A program made the translations under genes and the position numbers. From positions 1 through 5,722 of the forward strand of contig DTYO01000232.1 in assembly GCA_012961845.1 (NCBI GenBank): a stretch of 5,722 bases of DNA, read 5' to 3'. The notes below the pieces were generated by a model. The model did not search any database and was not told the origin of the DNA. It saw only the letters and a program-made list of their open reading frames with translations. The stretch is from Thermodesulfobacteriaceae bacterium (GTDB lineage Bacteria > Desulfobacterota > Dissulfuribacteria > Dissulfuribacterales > UBA3076). This document shows positions 1 through 5,592 of this stretch, piece by piece; position 1 is the first letter of the stretch, and each line of letters opens with the position of its first letter.

Positions 1-1331
1 CGAAGCATCAATTCATACCTGTTTTCAGGAAGAAGCCCATTTTCTCCGAAAGTTCCCTTACCTATTCCTGCTGACAAAAAAGGCCAGTGAGGCAAACAGA
101 AGTGAACAGCAAGAAAAAATCGATCCTTGTTTTTAAGGTTGTTTAATTCCAGTAAGAGGTCTTCAATAAATGATTGTCCGTCGTAGAAATAAGCAATCGC
201 TCTGTTGCGATTAACTACTGGAAAAAGCATTCTGCCCAAACGATTGTTCAAAACCAAATTAAAAAGAACAAAATCGTGAAATCGTCCTAATACGAAATCA
301 GCAACCCCGGTAACTGGATGGATCAGTTTATCAAAACCGTCTTCATGTTTGATATTGCAGAATCTAGATTCATCAGTTGCATGAACTGTATAATAGTTTT
401 GTTCTTTTTTTAGATAGCTGGAAAGAGTTAGATTTTCATGATCGATCAGTTCTCTCTTAATAAGATTATAACGAACACCATTGTAGGACGGATATTTTCC
501 TGTCAACAGGGACATCCAGGAAGGATAAGTCCTGGCCAGTGGAGTGAATGCATTAGGGAAATAAATTGACTGGTGCACAAAATCATATACATGAGGAATT
601 ATATCCTTTTTCAGGAAATCATGTCTTAATGAATCAATACCTATGATAATAACGTTATTACCCTTATTAGTACCATAGTTTGTAGCAGTTAAGTGAGATT
701 TTGTAAAAAAAACAAAGACATTATTTATGAATATGGTCAATATCAACAGGCTTGTTAAGATCAAGAACGCCCTGTTCTTTTGCATCTTTTTTAAGGAAAA
801 AAGAAGCAGACCAAGGTAAACAGATAAAAAAAACAAAAGGGCTTTTTTTACACATAGAGGCGTAACATTAACAAGCGATTGAAAGGAATGGACAGAAGCC
901 GGATACAACAGGGTATTAAAGACATATACAACAAAAAAAAAGAGGAAATTTAGTGCACAGAATAATAATAAGTCGATATAGTTTGCGTTTTTTATTATGT
1001 TTTTTGACTTTCTGCGATTTTTTTGGGAAAGAAATAACCATATCTGAAAATTACCCCAGGCAAAGAATAAATAGATTGAAACCATGAAAATGAACAGGGG
1101 AATGAGATACGGCATTAAGACGAACAAAACGACATCTAATTGGGATTGAAATGAGGAACCTACTTTTCCAGCATTAAAAAAATGCTGTCTTGAGATCACA
1201 AGAACGCCCAGCTCAAGGAAAAATACCATTAAAAACAATATAGTATGGTAAAATAAATATTTTTTTGAATAGAATCTACTACTTCGATGAGAGGTTCCCT
1301 GGTCTTTCTTTAGTATTTCTTGATCTGTCAT
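1..1331 (-). CDS. Membrane-anchored sulfatase/alkaline-phosphatase superfamily enzyme, partial (C-terminus off the left edge)
   Basis: The open frame runs from ATG at 1331 to the window edge (443 complete codons, no stop). The N-terminal part has about five hydrophobic helices, at roughly residues 25-47, 68-91, 119-142, 163-180 and 187-209. The extracytoplasmic catalytic domain then begins with VIIIGIDSLRHD (metal-ligand Asp at about 233) and TPLARTYPSWMSLLTG. Thr268 falls where sulfatases have the Cys/Ser of C-x-P-S-R. Five helices plus a Thr nucleophile is the layout of LtaS-type phosphoglycerol and EptA/PptA-type phosphoethanolamine transferases, so phospho-group transfer is more likely than sulfate hydrolysis. 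Asp320 and the HFCLPHWPF stretch (about 410-418) resemble later metal and substrate motifs. The start overlaps the upstream gene by 53 nt and has only a weak ribosome site; the next Met (35) would cut helix 1. The substrate is unknown. The helix-coding part is strikingly A+T-rich. Confidence 0.8.
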   Translation of the reverse strand, partial: MTDQEILKKDQGTSHRSSRFYSKKYLFYHTILFLMVFFLELGVLVISRQHFFNAGKVGSSFQSQLDVVLFVLMPYLIPLFIFMVSIYLFFAWGNFQIWLFLSQKNRRKSKNIIKNANYIDLLLFCALNFLFFFVVYVFNTLLYPASVHSFQSLVNVTPLCVKKALLFFLSVYLGLLLFSLKKMQKNRAFLILTSLLILTIFINNVFVFFTKSHLTATNYGTNKGNNVIIIGIDSLRHDFLKKDIIPHVYDFVHQSIYFPNAFTPLARTYPSWMSLLTGKYPSYNGVRYNLIKRELIDHENLTLSSYLKKEQNYYTVHATDESRFCNIKHEDGFDKLIHPVTGVADFVLGRFHDFVLFNLVLNNRLGRMLFPVVNRNRAIAYFYDGQSFIEDLLLELNNLKNKDRFFLAVHFCLPHWPFLSAGIGKGTFGENGLLPENRYELML

Positions 1332-2175
1332 GATTAATTAACCCACTGGTTGTATAAACGCTTCCGTTTTTCAGTAGTATAAACTCTCCACCATAGGGAT
1401 CCTTGGGAACATATTGAATAATTTCATCCGTAACCAGATCATGAATTGTCTTTGGCGAATGCCCAAATTTCTCCTTGTAACTCGTAACGGCATTTTCCAA
1501 CATATTGATAATTTCCAGAGTCTCTAAGCGTTTTTGAAGATATTTTTTTGTCTTCTCGTCAGTTGTCTGTTTTATCAGCCCTTTCAAGAATATTATCCCT
1601 GCCAGAGTCTGACGCCCATAAAGACTGAATCTCGCAGCCAGACCTTTCAGGAAACCGGGAGCGCCAGGTTTTAAGGCGGCCTGTCTCAAAAAGGGCGCCG
1701 CTCTGGCTGCATCTTTCCTGAAATAGAACTCGTTGAATCCCAGAAAATAGAGAGGTCTGTAGTCATCGGGATTGGCCTCTGATGCCTTAATCAATAGTCT
1801 GTTTGCTTCCTCAACCATGCCACCCTGCCACGTAAGCATCATTTCAGCAAACAGATACGGATCCCAGAAACGCCGGTCCAAGTCTGTAATTCTATCGATT
1901 ATTCCGGCAAGCTGCTTCCACTCTTCACGTGTCAGATCGGCTCCTACACCTATTTTCATTCCCACCCATGTGAACGTCTTGAGCAACAGCAAGTCCGCTG
2001 ATACTCCGTGAAATTCAAGGACAGAGGCCTTGAGAAGCGAAGCTGGAAGATCGCTTATACGGGTAAGGACTTCATGCGAGTGTCTCTCCCTGATATAATG
2101 GACGGATTCAGTAGTCAGAACCGAGAGGATGAGGGCAAATAAACCTATTATGCAGGGCAACAGACAACGTTTCAT
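1279..2175 (-). CDS. Membrane-anchored helical-repeat (TPR-like) protein with a GspG-like C-terminal motif
   Basis: This is a 298-residue protein. I chose ATG at 2175 because it overlaps the permease stop as ATGA and is followed at once by a basic start and a hydrophobic anchor (MKRCLLPCIIGLFALILSV); an in-frame Met 19 codons upstream lies inside the permease gene. After the anchor (about residues 5-22) the chain is predicted to be extracytoplasmic. Residues about 85-230 are helical with TPR-like spacing, including the pattern EEANRLLIKASEANPDDYRP. The end, about 230-270, reads YKEKFGHSPKTIHDLV followed by YVPKDPYGGEFIL. This G-x-x-P-x-x-L-x-x-L ... P-x-D-P-y-G pattern also occurs in GspG-type pseudopilins and their relatives. 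No catalytic motif is visible. It probably serves as a scaffold or accessory factor for the neighbouring ABC exporter or the pilin system. Translation is likely coupled to the permease, since no good ribosome site is seen. Confidence 0.78.
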   Translation of the reverse strand: MKRCLLPCIIGLFALILSVLTTESVHYIRERHSHEVLTRISDLPASLLKASVLEFHGVSADLLLLKTFTWVGMKIGVGADLTREEWKQLAGIIDRITDLDRRFWDPYLFAEMMLTWQGGMVEEANRLLIKASEANPDDYRPLYFLGFNEFYFRKDAARAAPFLRQAALKPGAPGFLKGLAARFSLYGRQTLAGIIFLKGLIKQTTDEKTKKYLQKRLETLEIINMLENAVTSYKEKFGHSPKTIHDLVTDEIIQYVPKDPYGGEFILLKNGSVYTTSGLINHDRSRNTKERPGNLSSK

Positions 2176-2984
2176 GCGATGTTGCGTCTGTTGAATGTGA
2201 GGATACTGATCATCAGAATAAATGTAATACATGCTGCGCCGTAAGACACCAGAACAGCCGCCTCTTCCACTGAAGTTGCGATACCGTGGGCAACAGGCAG
2301 TTTAAGGTCGAAAGCCGACAGATTCGGCACCGCGTACTGCAGGTAGATCACCGCAGTCTGAATCGTCTCTTCCATAGGATTGTTCGGTGCATTGGTGTTC
2401 ACAAATGAAACTATGTCGTCCAGGGTATTGCCGATCAGATAAGATGCCAGGGTAAGCAGAAAAGACAGAAAGGAGCTGGTAGTAATGGAACTCCACATGA
2501 CTACGAGTGATAACAGGACGTTTGTTCCCCAATAATTAAAAAAAACTGCCACCAGATAGGATTTCATTGAAAACTTTTTAAAAAAAACAGGACCGTACAT
2601 CAATTTACCTACCCATATAGAGGCAAGACCGAGAGAGGCAAGAAAAAGGATCACTATCAGAGTGAGAATTGAAAGCCCTATATATTTCCCTATAACATAA
2701 TGCCACCGGGAAACAGGCTGTGCCATTATGGTGAATATGGTCCTTTTTTCAATATCACCGGCAAGCATGTTTATTCCAACAAAAAAGGGTACCATCAATC
2801 CCCCTGCTGACGCGACGGAAAGGGCAAGATCCACCACAATTTTGGAAATATCGCGCATAAAAAAGCCTGAAATCATGACGCCGGATGTCAGCATGATGAG
2901 AGCAGCAAGGGATAAGCCTATGATGATACGCTGTTTAAGCCCCTCCCTGAGCGTGAAAATTGCTATTGCGATGGAGTTCCTCAT
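2172..2984 (-). CDS. ABC-2 type transporter permease
   Basis: This 270-residue inner-membrane protein has about six hydrophobic segments, at roughly 20-42, 52-74, 99-126, 143-168, 170-186 and 243-264. The second segment is followed by AGDIEKRTIFTIMAQPVSR and then a GKY segment (about 75-101), the typical ABC-2 export-permease pattern (E...R-T/G...L-x-x-P-V-S-R...GK). It should pair with the ATPase encoded just upstream to form a half-transporter dimer exporting a lipid-linked, glycan or peptide substrate that the sequence does not identify. ATG at 2984 is the only reasonable start, because an in-frame TAA lies about 40 nt upstream with no other Met between. Its ribosome site is weak (CACGAG region). 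Its last codons overlap the next gene by 4 nt. The family is NatB/NosY-like in general layout; I do not recognise a specific gene name. Confidence 0.88.
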   Translation of the reverse strand: MRNSIAIAIFTLREGLKQRIIIGLSLAALIMLTSGVMISGFFMRDISKIVVDLALSVASAGGLMVPFFVGINMLAGDIEKRTIFTIMAQPVSRWHYVIGKYIGLSILTLIVILFLASLGLASIWVGKLMYGPVFFKKFSMKSYLVAVFFNYWGTNVLLSLVVMWSSITTSSFLSFLLTLASYLIGNTLDDIVSFVNTNAPNNPMEETIQTAVIYLQYAVPNLSAFDLKLPVAHGIATSVEEAAVLVSYGAACITFILMISILTFNRRNIA

Positions 2985-3097
2985 AATCTCGTGATTTACC
3001 GCTTTTCTGAACCAATAAACCCGTTATCCAGTATGGTGTGCATGCATGACTGCAGGGAGGCACATAATCGAGGATGCATGGACTTGTCCGCCTTTAT

Positions 3098-3868
3098 CTA
3101 TTGCGCCCCAACAAGGTTTAAGAAGTATGATTCAAGAGGTGTAGCCCCTTGTCCGGTTTTACCGGTATGCTCGATCATATTTGAAAGTTCTCCTGCATTG
3201 ATCACGGATTTCATCTCCCCCTCATCCATGATCCCTATTCTGTCACACATACGCTCCACATCAGTCAGGATGTGGGAGCAGAAAAGGATTGTCTTTCCCT
3301 GCCGGTGATACTCGTATATAAGATCAACTACAAGCTGCCTTCCCAGAGGGTCCAGCCCAGACATGGGTTCATCCAGGATCAGGATTTCCGGATCCGCAAA
3401 GAGGGCGCAGGCCAGAGCCGCCCTCTGGATCATCCCTTTTGAAAATTTCCTTAATGGGGTCCGGGCCGCCTCTGAAAGCCGGACTTGATTCAGGAGGACC
3501 TTCACCCGTTCAGCTGTCAGGGCTGAATCAAGGCCGTTGACCCTGCTGATAAACCGGAAATGGTCGGTAATGGTAAGGTTCTGATAAAGACAGGGATTCT
3601 CCGGCAGGAAACCGATCATTTTTCTGCTGGCAGCATCGACCGGACTGATGCCATTGATAAAGACCGTGCCGAAACAGGGCTTCAATAAACCGGTAAGAGA
3701 TTTAATCAGCGTACTCTTTCCTGCGCCGTTGCTACCGACTATTCCAAATACCTCGCCACTTAGAACCTGGAGAGACACACATTTCAATGCTTCCTTTTTT
3801 TTCTGAAAGAGACCTGCGGAGTATCGCTTTGAAAGACTCTTTACTTCAATTATGATGTTGTCCGGCAT
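3098..3868 (-). CDS. ABC transporter ATP-binding protein (ABC-2 exporter)
   Basis: This 256-residue cytoplasmic ATPase has all core motifs. Walker A is GSNGAGKST (45-53). The Q-loop region is FLPENPCLY with Glu at 90, a common variant in the CcmA/ABC-2 branch. The signature is FSKGMIQR (142-149), Walker B plus catalytic Glu is ILILDEP (162-168), the D-loop is SGLD (170-173) and the switch His is 199 in CSHIL. Length and motifs fit the ABC-2 drug/polysaccharide export branch, and it should power the permease encoded 113 nt downstream. ATG at 3868 gives the standard family N-terminus (a beta strand before the Walker A domain). It has no visible Shine-Dalgarno site and lies just 10 nt past the T-tract of a strong terminator, so expression probably depends on read-through or an unseen internal promoter. 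Confidence 0.93.
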   Translation of the reverse strand: MPDNIIIEVKSLSKRYSAGLFQKKKEALKCVSLQVLSGEVFGIVGSNGAGKSTLIKSLTGLLKPCFGTVFINGISPVDAASRKMIGFLPENPCLYQNLTITDHFRFISRVNGLDSALTAERVKVLLNQVRLSEAARTPLRKFSKGMIQRAALACALFADPEILILDEPMSGLDPLGRQLVVDLIYEYHRQGKTILFCSHILTDVERMCDRIGIMDEGEMKSVINAGELSNMIEHTGKTGQGATPLESYFLNLVGAQ

Positions 3869-3878
3869 TTAAATTAGC

Positions 3879-3912
3879 AAAAAGAAACCGGCCGGGCACA
3901 CTGTCCGGCCGG
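3879..3912 (-). terminator. Strong rho-independent terminator after the pilin pair
   Basis: Read on the minus strand, a perfect 8-bp all-G/C stem (CCGGCCGG at 3912-3905 with CCGGCCGG at 3895-3888, loop of 9 nt) is followed immediately by TTTCTTTTT (3887-3879). This is the classic intrinsic-terminator layout. It lies 37 nt after the PilA-C stop and 10 nt before the ABC ATPase start, so it would end the pilin transcript and separate pilin dosage from the exporter genes. Confidence 0.88.
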
Positions 3913-3949
3913 AGTATTGTCTGCTTCTCTATGGCGCCAACGGGCTCAA

Positions 3950-4330
3950 TTAACTACCGCCTCCTCCTATCCATGCCCAACCCGAACCAGGAAGACTATC
4001 AACCGCTTCTACTTCAGCAGGTCCCTTTCCTTTTTTTTCTGTCTTGGTCCTCTGGGCATATCCTGATCCGGTTGAGGTACAGCCATACTCTTTGCCATTA
4101 TCCGTATCCGTCTGTGTATTTGCGGATGTCATGGCGTAATCAGAAGTAGTGACGTAAACCGACATCTCTACGTTTGGAGACACATTATATTCCAAGTCAT
4201 CGCCCCCGTTTGCGTGATTCCCGTCTCCTATGGTATTGTTGTTCTTGTTTAGGGTGTCAGCAGCTCCAAAAATAACTGCAGGACATATCATCATCAGTGC
4301 AATAAGCATTACAGGTATTAATTTCTTCAT
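3950..4330 (-). CDS. Small secreted PilA-C/Spc-like partner of the short pilin
   Basis: This 126-residue protein has a clear Sec signal peptide (MKKLIPVMLIALMMICPAVI, cleavage near residue 23-24). An Asn/Gly-rich spacer (about 27-45) follows, then a probable beta-rich core (about 47-95) with NVSPNVEMSVYVTTSDYAMT, a Lys/Gly-rich stretch, and the tail GSGWAWIGGGGS. Position and core pattern (S-P-N-V...Y...Y-A-M-T) match the Geobacter PilA-C family as I recall it: a second polypeptide that pairs with the headless PilA-N and supplies its missing globular part. It follows the pilin by 71 nt and has its own ribosome site (AGGAG, 4341-4337, 6 nt from ATG). The sole Cys of the mature protein is residue 84. 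Apart from the signal-peptide residue there are no others. The assignment rests on context and a short motif. Confidence 0.72.
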   Translation of the reverse strand: MKKLIPVMLIALMMICPAVIFGAADTLNKNNNTIGDGNHANGGDDLEYNVSPNVEMSVYVTTSDYAMTSANTQTDTDNGKEYGCTSTGSGYAQRTKTEKKGKGPAEVEAVDSLPGSGWAWIGGGGS

Positions 4331-4401
4331 TATTTACTCCTGTTTTTAACTGTATTCCAAAAAATCCACCTAATAAATCCTAGGAACATTAAAGCCCTTT
4401 G

Positions 4402-4632
4402 CTATGAATTTTCGGGACATTCCTGCCATTCTGCAAAATAGCCTTCCAGATCCGTTGTGAGATTCCTCATATCGCTCAAGGCCGCTGAATTGTATGCCCT
4501 CGCCCTGTATTTGGCGAACTGGGGAATGGCGATTGCTGCCAGGATGCCGATGATGGCCACAACGATCATGAGTTCCACAAGGGTGAAACCCTTGTTGCCT
4601 GAAGTCTTTAACCTTTTGAAAAATTCTGACAT
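4402..4632 (-). CDS. pilA: Short type IV pilin (PilA-N, Geobacter-type)
   Basis: This is a 76-residue prepilin. A 15-residue basic leader ending in Gly (SGNKG) precedes the prepilin-peptidase site, then the type IVa N-terminus FTLVELMIVVAIIGILAAIA with Phe1 and Glu5. The mature chain is 61 residues, the same length as G. sulfurreducens PilA as I recall it, and far shorter than the usual ~150 because the globular head is missing. It is a polytopic-free, inner-membrane helix that polymerises into a filament after processing by PilD, presumably with the product of the next gene. Aromatics are F1, F24, Y27, Y32, Y50, F51 and W54. Position 57 is Cys where G. sulfurreducens has Tyr. The second ATG (4632) is preferred over the first (4635) because of ribosome-site spacing. 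Transcription is probably from the sigma-54 promoter at 4786-4801. Confidence 0.93.
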   Translation of the reverse strand: MSEFFKRLKTSGNKGFTLVELMIVVAIIGILAAIAIPQFAKYRARAYNSAALSDMRNLTTDLEGYFAEWQECPENS

Positions 4633-4775
4633 CATTTACCTCCTGTAAACATCTATTTAATGATTTGAATTTTGGTTATTTATTCCTTAGTTATGGTTGT
4701 CTGAAATGATTCTGTCGTCGAATCCCTTCTTTGTCCTGAAAAATCTGCCTCCCTATTCTGTGATCATTTATTTAC
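4633..4775 (-). other. Pilin mRNA leader (5' UTR, inferred)
   Basis: If transcription starts about 12 nt beyond the -12 element (near G4775), the leader is about 143 nt. It contains one small hairpin (GATTC/GAATC arms, 4708-4724, 7-nt loop) and an A-rich stretch before the AGGAGG. I see no sequence matching the GEMM cyclic-dinucleotide riboswitch known upstream of some Geobacter pilin genes. Confidence 0.5.
4639..4644 (-). promoter_or_regulatory. Ribosome binding site of the short pilin
   Basis: A perfect AGGAGG precedes two adjacent ATG codons. The gap is 3 nt to the first ATG (4635) and 6 nt to the second (4632), so the second is the better start. This is the strongest ribosome site in the window, matching a structural protein needed in quantity. 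Confidence 0.85.
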
Positions 4776-4785
4776 CGGATTATTG

Positions 4786-4801
4786 AGCAATTATGGTGCC
4801 A
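4786..4801 (-). promoter_or_regulatory. Sigma-54 (RpoN) promoter for the pilin operon
   Basis: The minus strand reads TGGCACCATAATTGCT. It matches TGGCAC-N5-TTGCW completely, with the GG and GC doublets at the required spacing. It lies about 150 nt upstream of the pilin start. Sigma-54 control of pilA by the PilS/PilR two-component system is established in Pseudomonas and Geobacter, so the activator here is probably PilR-like, though no such gene is in the window. Confidence 0.9.
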
Positions 4802-4859
4802 ACTCCGATTCAGTATTCCTTGTCGGATTAAAACAGGAAAATACTTAAATACGGTTTCT

Positions 4860-4878
4860 TTTTTCCGGTATGGAAAAA
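4860..4878. repeat. A/T-arm inverted repeat upstream of the sigma-54 promoter
   Basis: TTTTTCC (4860-4866) and GGAAAAA (4872-4878) form a perfect 7-bp inverted repeat with a 5-nt centre. It is about 60-75 bp upstream of the -24 element, where an enhancer-binding activator commonly sits. It could instead be a bend site or chance in an A/T-rich stretch. Confidence 0.4.
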
Positions 4879-4944
4879 TGGAGCAGTTAAGACGTGACAA
4901 AATGGGTGATTGAGTGTCGAAAAACGGCATCCGAGATAATCTAG

Positions 4945-5401
4945 GCCAGGTGCTACCTCCTTCCTTTCAATGGCGTCGGCATTCCATGGCCCATGCAGGC
5001 CTCCGGTCCAGCTCTGGACACTCTCGTGAAAAAGACACGATGACTGGATACGGTCACAGGACTGGTGATAGCGGCAAATGCGTCATCTATTCCAGGTTTT
5101 GTCACCACTGCAGGTTTTGCCTTTGAAATAGAAGATTCTGAACGATCAGGGCACAGACTGCTGAGCAAAGTAGTGGTGAAATTCATAACCGAGGCCGGGA
5201 AATGACAGTGAAGTGATCTCCGCCGGACGTCTTACTGAAATCGGTAAAAAGAAAGACAGTATCGTTATGGTGATGCATGCAGGTGAAGCCGTCACGGTAC
5301 ACCTGTCCTTGGAACAATACCTGGAAATTGGGGCCTGTAGTCGGCAAACAATATACAGCCACTGTGCCCTGGGAGGCAATGATCCCTTTCTGACGATTTG
5401 A
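4945..5401 (+). pseudogene. Candidate broken plus-strand coding region, function not recognised
   Basis: No intact gene explains this stretch. The best protein-like reading starts after the TAG at 4942, in frame 1. It is interrupted by a TGA at 5041 and continues as LDTVTGLVIAANASSIPG and SGHRLLSKVVVKFITEAG. It then stops at 5203 and resumes one frame over (from 5189) as NDSEVISAGRLTEIGKKK, ending at TGA 5399-5401. Deleting one base from the GGGAAA run at 5197-5202 would join the two frames into a continuous chain of about 120 residues. No family is recognised. The reading could also be chance: short minus-strand frames overlap the same bases, none more convincing. Either decay or a sequencing error would fit. 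Confidence 0.3.
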
Positions 5402-5471
5402 CATCCTTATTACTAACCCTGTAATGAAGCTGTACGCTGAGATATTCAGAAAAACAGGAACCATCAGGTAC

Positions 5472-5495
5472 AGTACGTCAGGAATGCGACGTACT
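5472..5495. repeat. Perfect 8-bp inverted repeat (AGTACGTC/GACGTACT)
   Basis: Arms AGTACGTC (5472-5479) and GACGTACT (5488-5495) are exact reverse complements with an 8-nt spacer. No T-tract follows on either strand, so it is not a normal terminator. A dimeric-regulator operator or an RNA hairpin is possible. Confidence 0.5.
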
Positions 5496-5506
5496 CTCGC
5501 ATATGC

Positions 5507-5525
5507 TTGCCTGAAAATACGGCAA
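5507..5525. repeat. Short inverted repeat (TTGCC/GGCAA)
   Basis: TTGCC (5507-5511) and GGCAA (5521-5525) flank a 9-nt A-rich spacer. This is weak alone, but it is the middle one of three inverted repeats within 90 bp. Confidence 0.3.
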
Positions 5526-5534
5526 ATTCAGTAT

Positions 5535-5560
5535 CATATAATCGTGTACCACGATATATG
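5535..5560 (+). promoter_or_regulatory. Near-perfect palindrome overlapping a TATAAT box: candidate promoter/operator
   Basis: CATATAATCGTG, a TAC centre (5547-5549) and CACGATATATG form a palindrome that is complementary except for one unpaired A. A perfect TATAAT (5537-5542) is embedded in the left arm, but no good -35 lies 16-18 nt upstream. The block lies 32 nt before the plus-strand start at 5593. It would fit a repressor operator over a -10 element for that gene. Confidence 0.4.
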
Positions 5561-5592
5561 CCTAAAAATAATCACCACCAAGAAGCAACGCC

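Noticed and set aside
1..700. Formylglycine-type sulfatase
   Set aside because: The C/S-x-P-S-R motif is replaced by T-Y-P-S-W, so there is no Cys/Ser to convert to formylglycine.
1772..2011. Plus-strand open frame of 79 codons
   Set aside because: It lies wholly antisense to the TPR-like gene, with no ribosome site and a composition of a mirror frame.
2302..2532. Minus-strand open frame of 76 codons
   Set aside because: It is an alternative frame inside the ABC permease.
2728..3308. Two plus-strand open frames of 88 and 105 codons
   Set aside because: Both are antisense to the ABC permease and ATPase genes, which have clear family motifs.
3931..4149. Plus-strand open frame of 72 codons
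   Set aside because: It is antisense to the PilA-C-like gene, which has a signal peptide and ribosome site.
4457..4648. Plus-strand open frame of 63 codons
   Set aside because: It is antisense to the pilin, and its sequence is the mirror of the conserved pilin N-terminus.
4633..4775. GEMM-type (cyclic dinucleotide) riboswitch before the pilin
   Set aside because: Known before some Geobacter pilin genes, but the conserved GEMM core sequences are not present in this leader.
4950..4970. GGAAGGAGG-like ribosome site on the minus strand
   Set aside because: No start codon follows at a usable distance.
5006..5040. Small palindromes GTCCAG-CT-CTGGAC and TCGTG-N7-CACGA
   Set aside because: Short arms without a T-tract or neighbouring start; likely chance.
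4953..5464. Three overlapping minus-strand open frames of 77-93 codons
   Set aside because: They overlap one another, lack ribosome sites and recognisable motifs, and are no more protein-like than the plus-strand reading.
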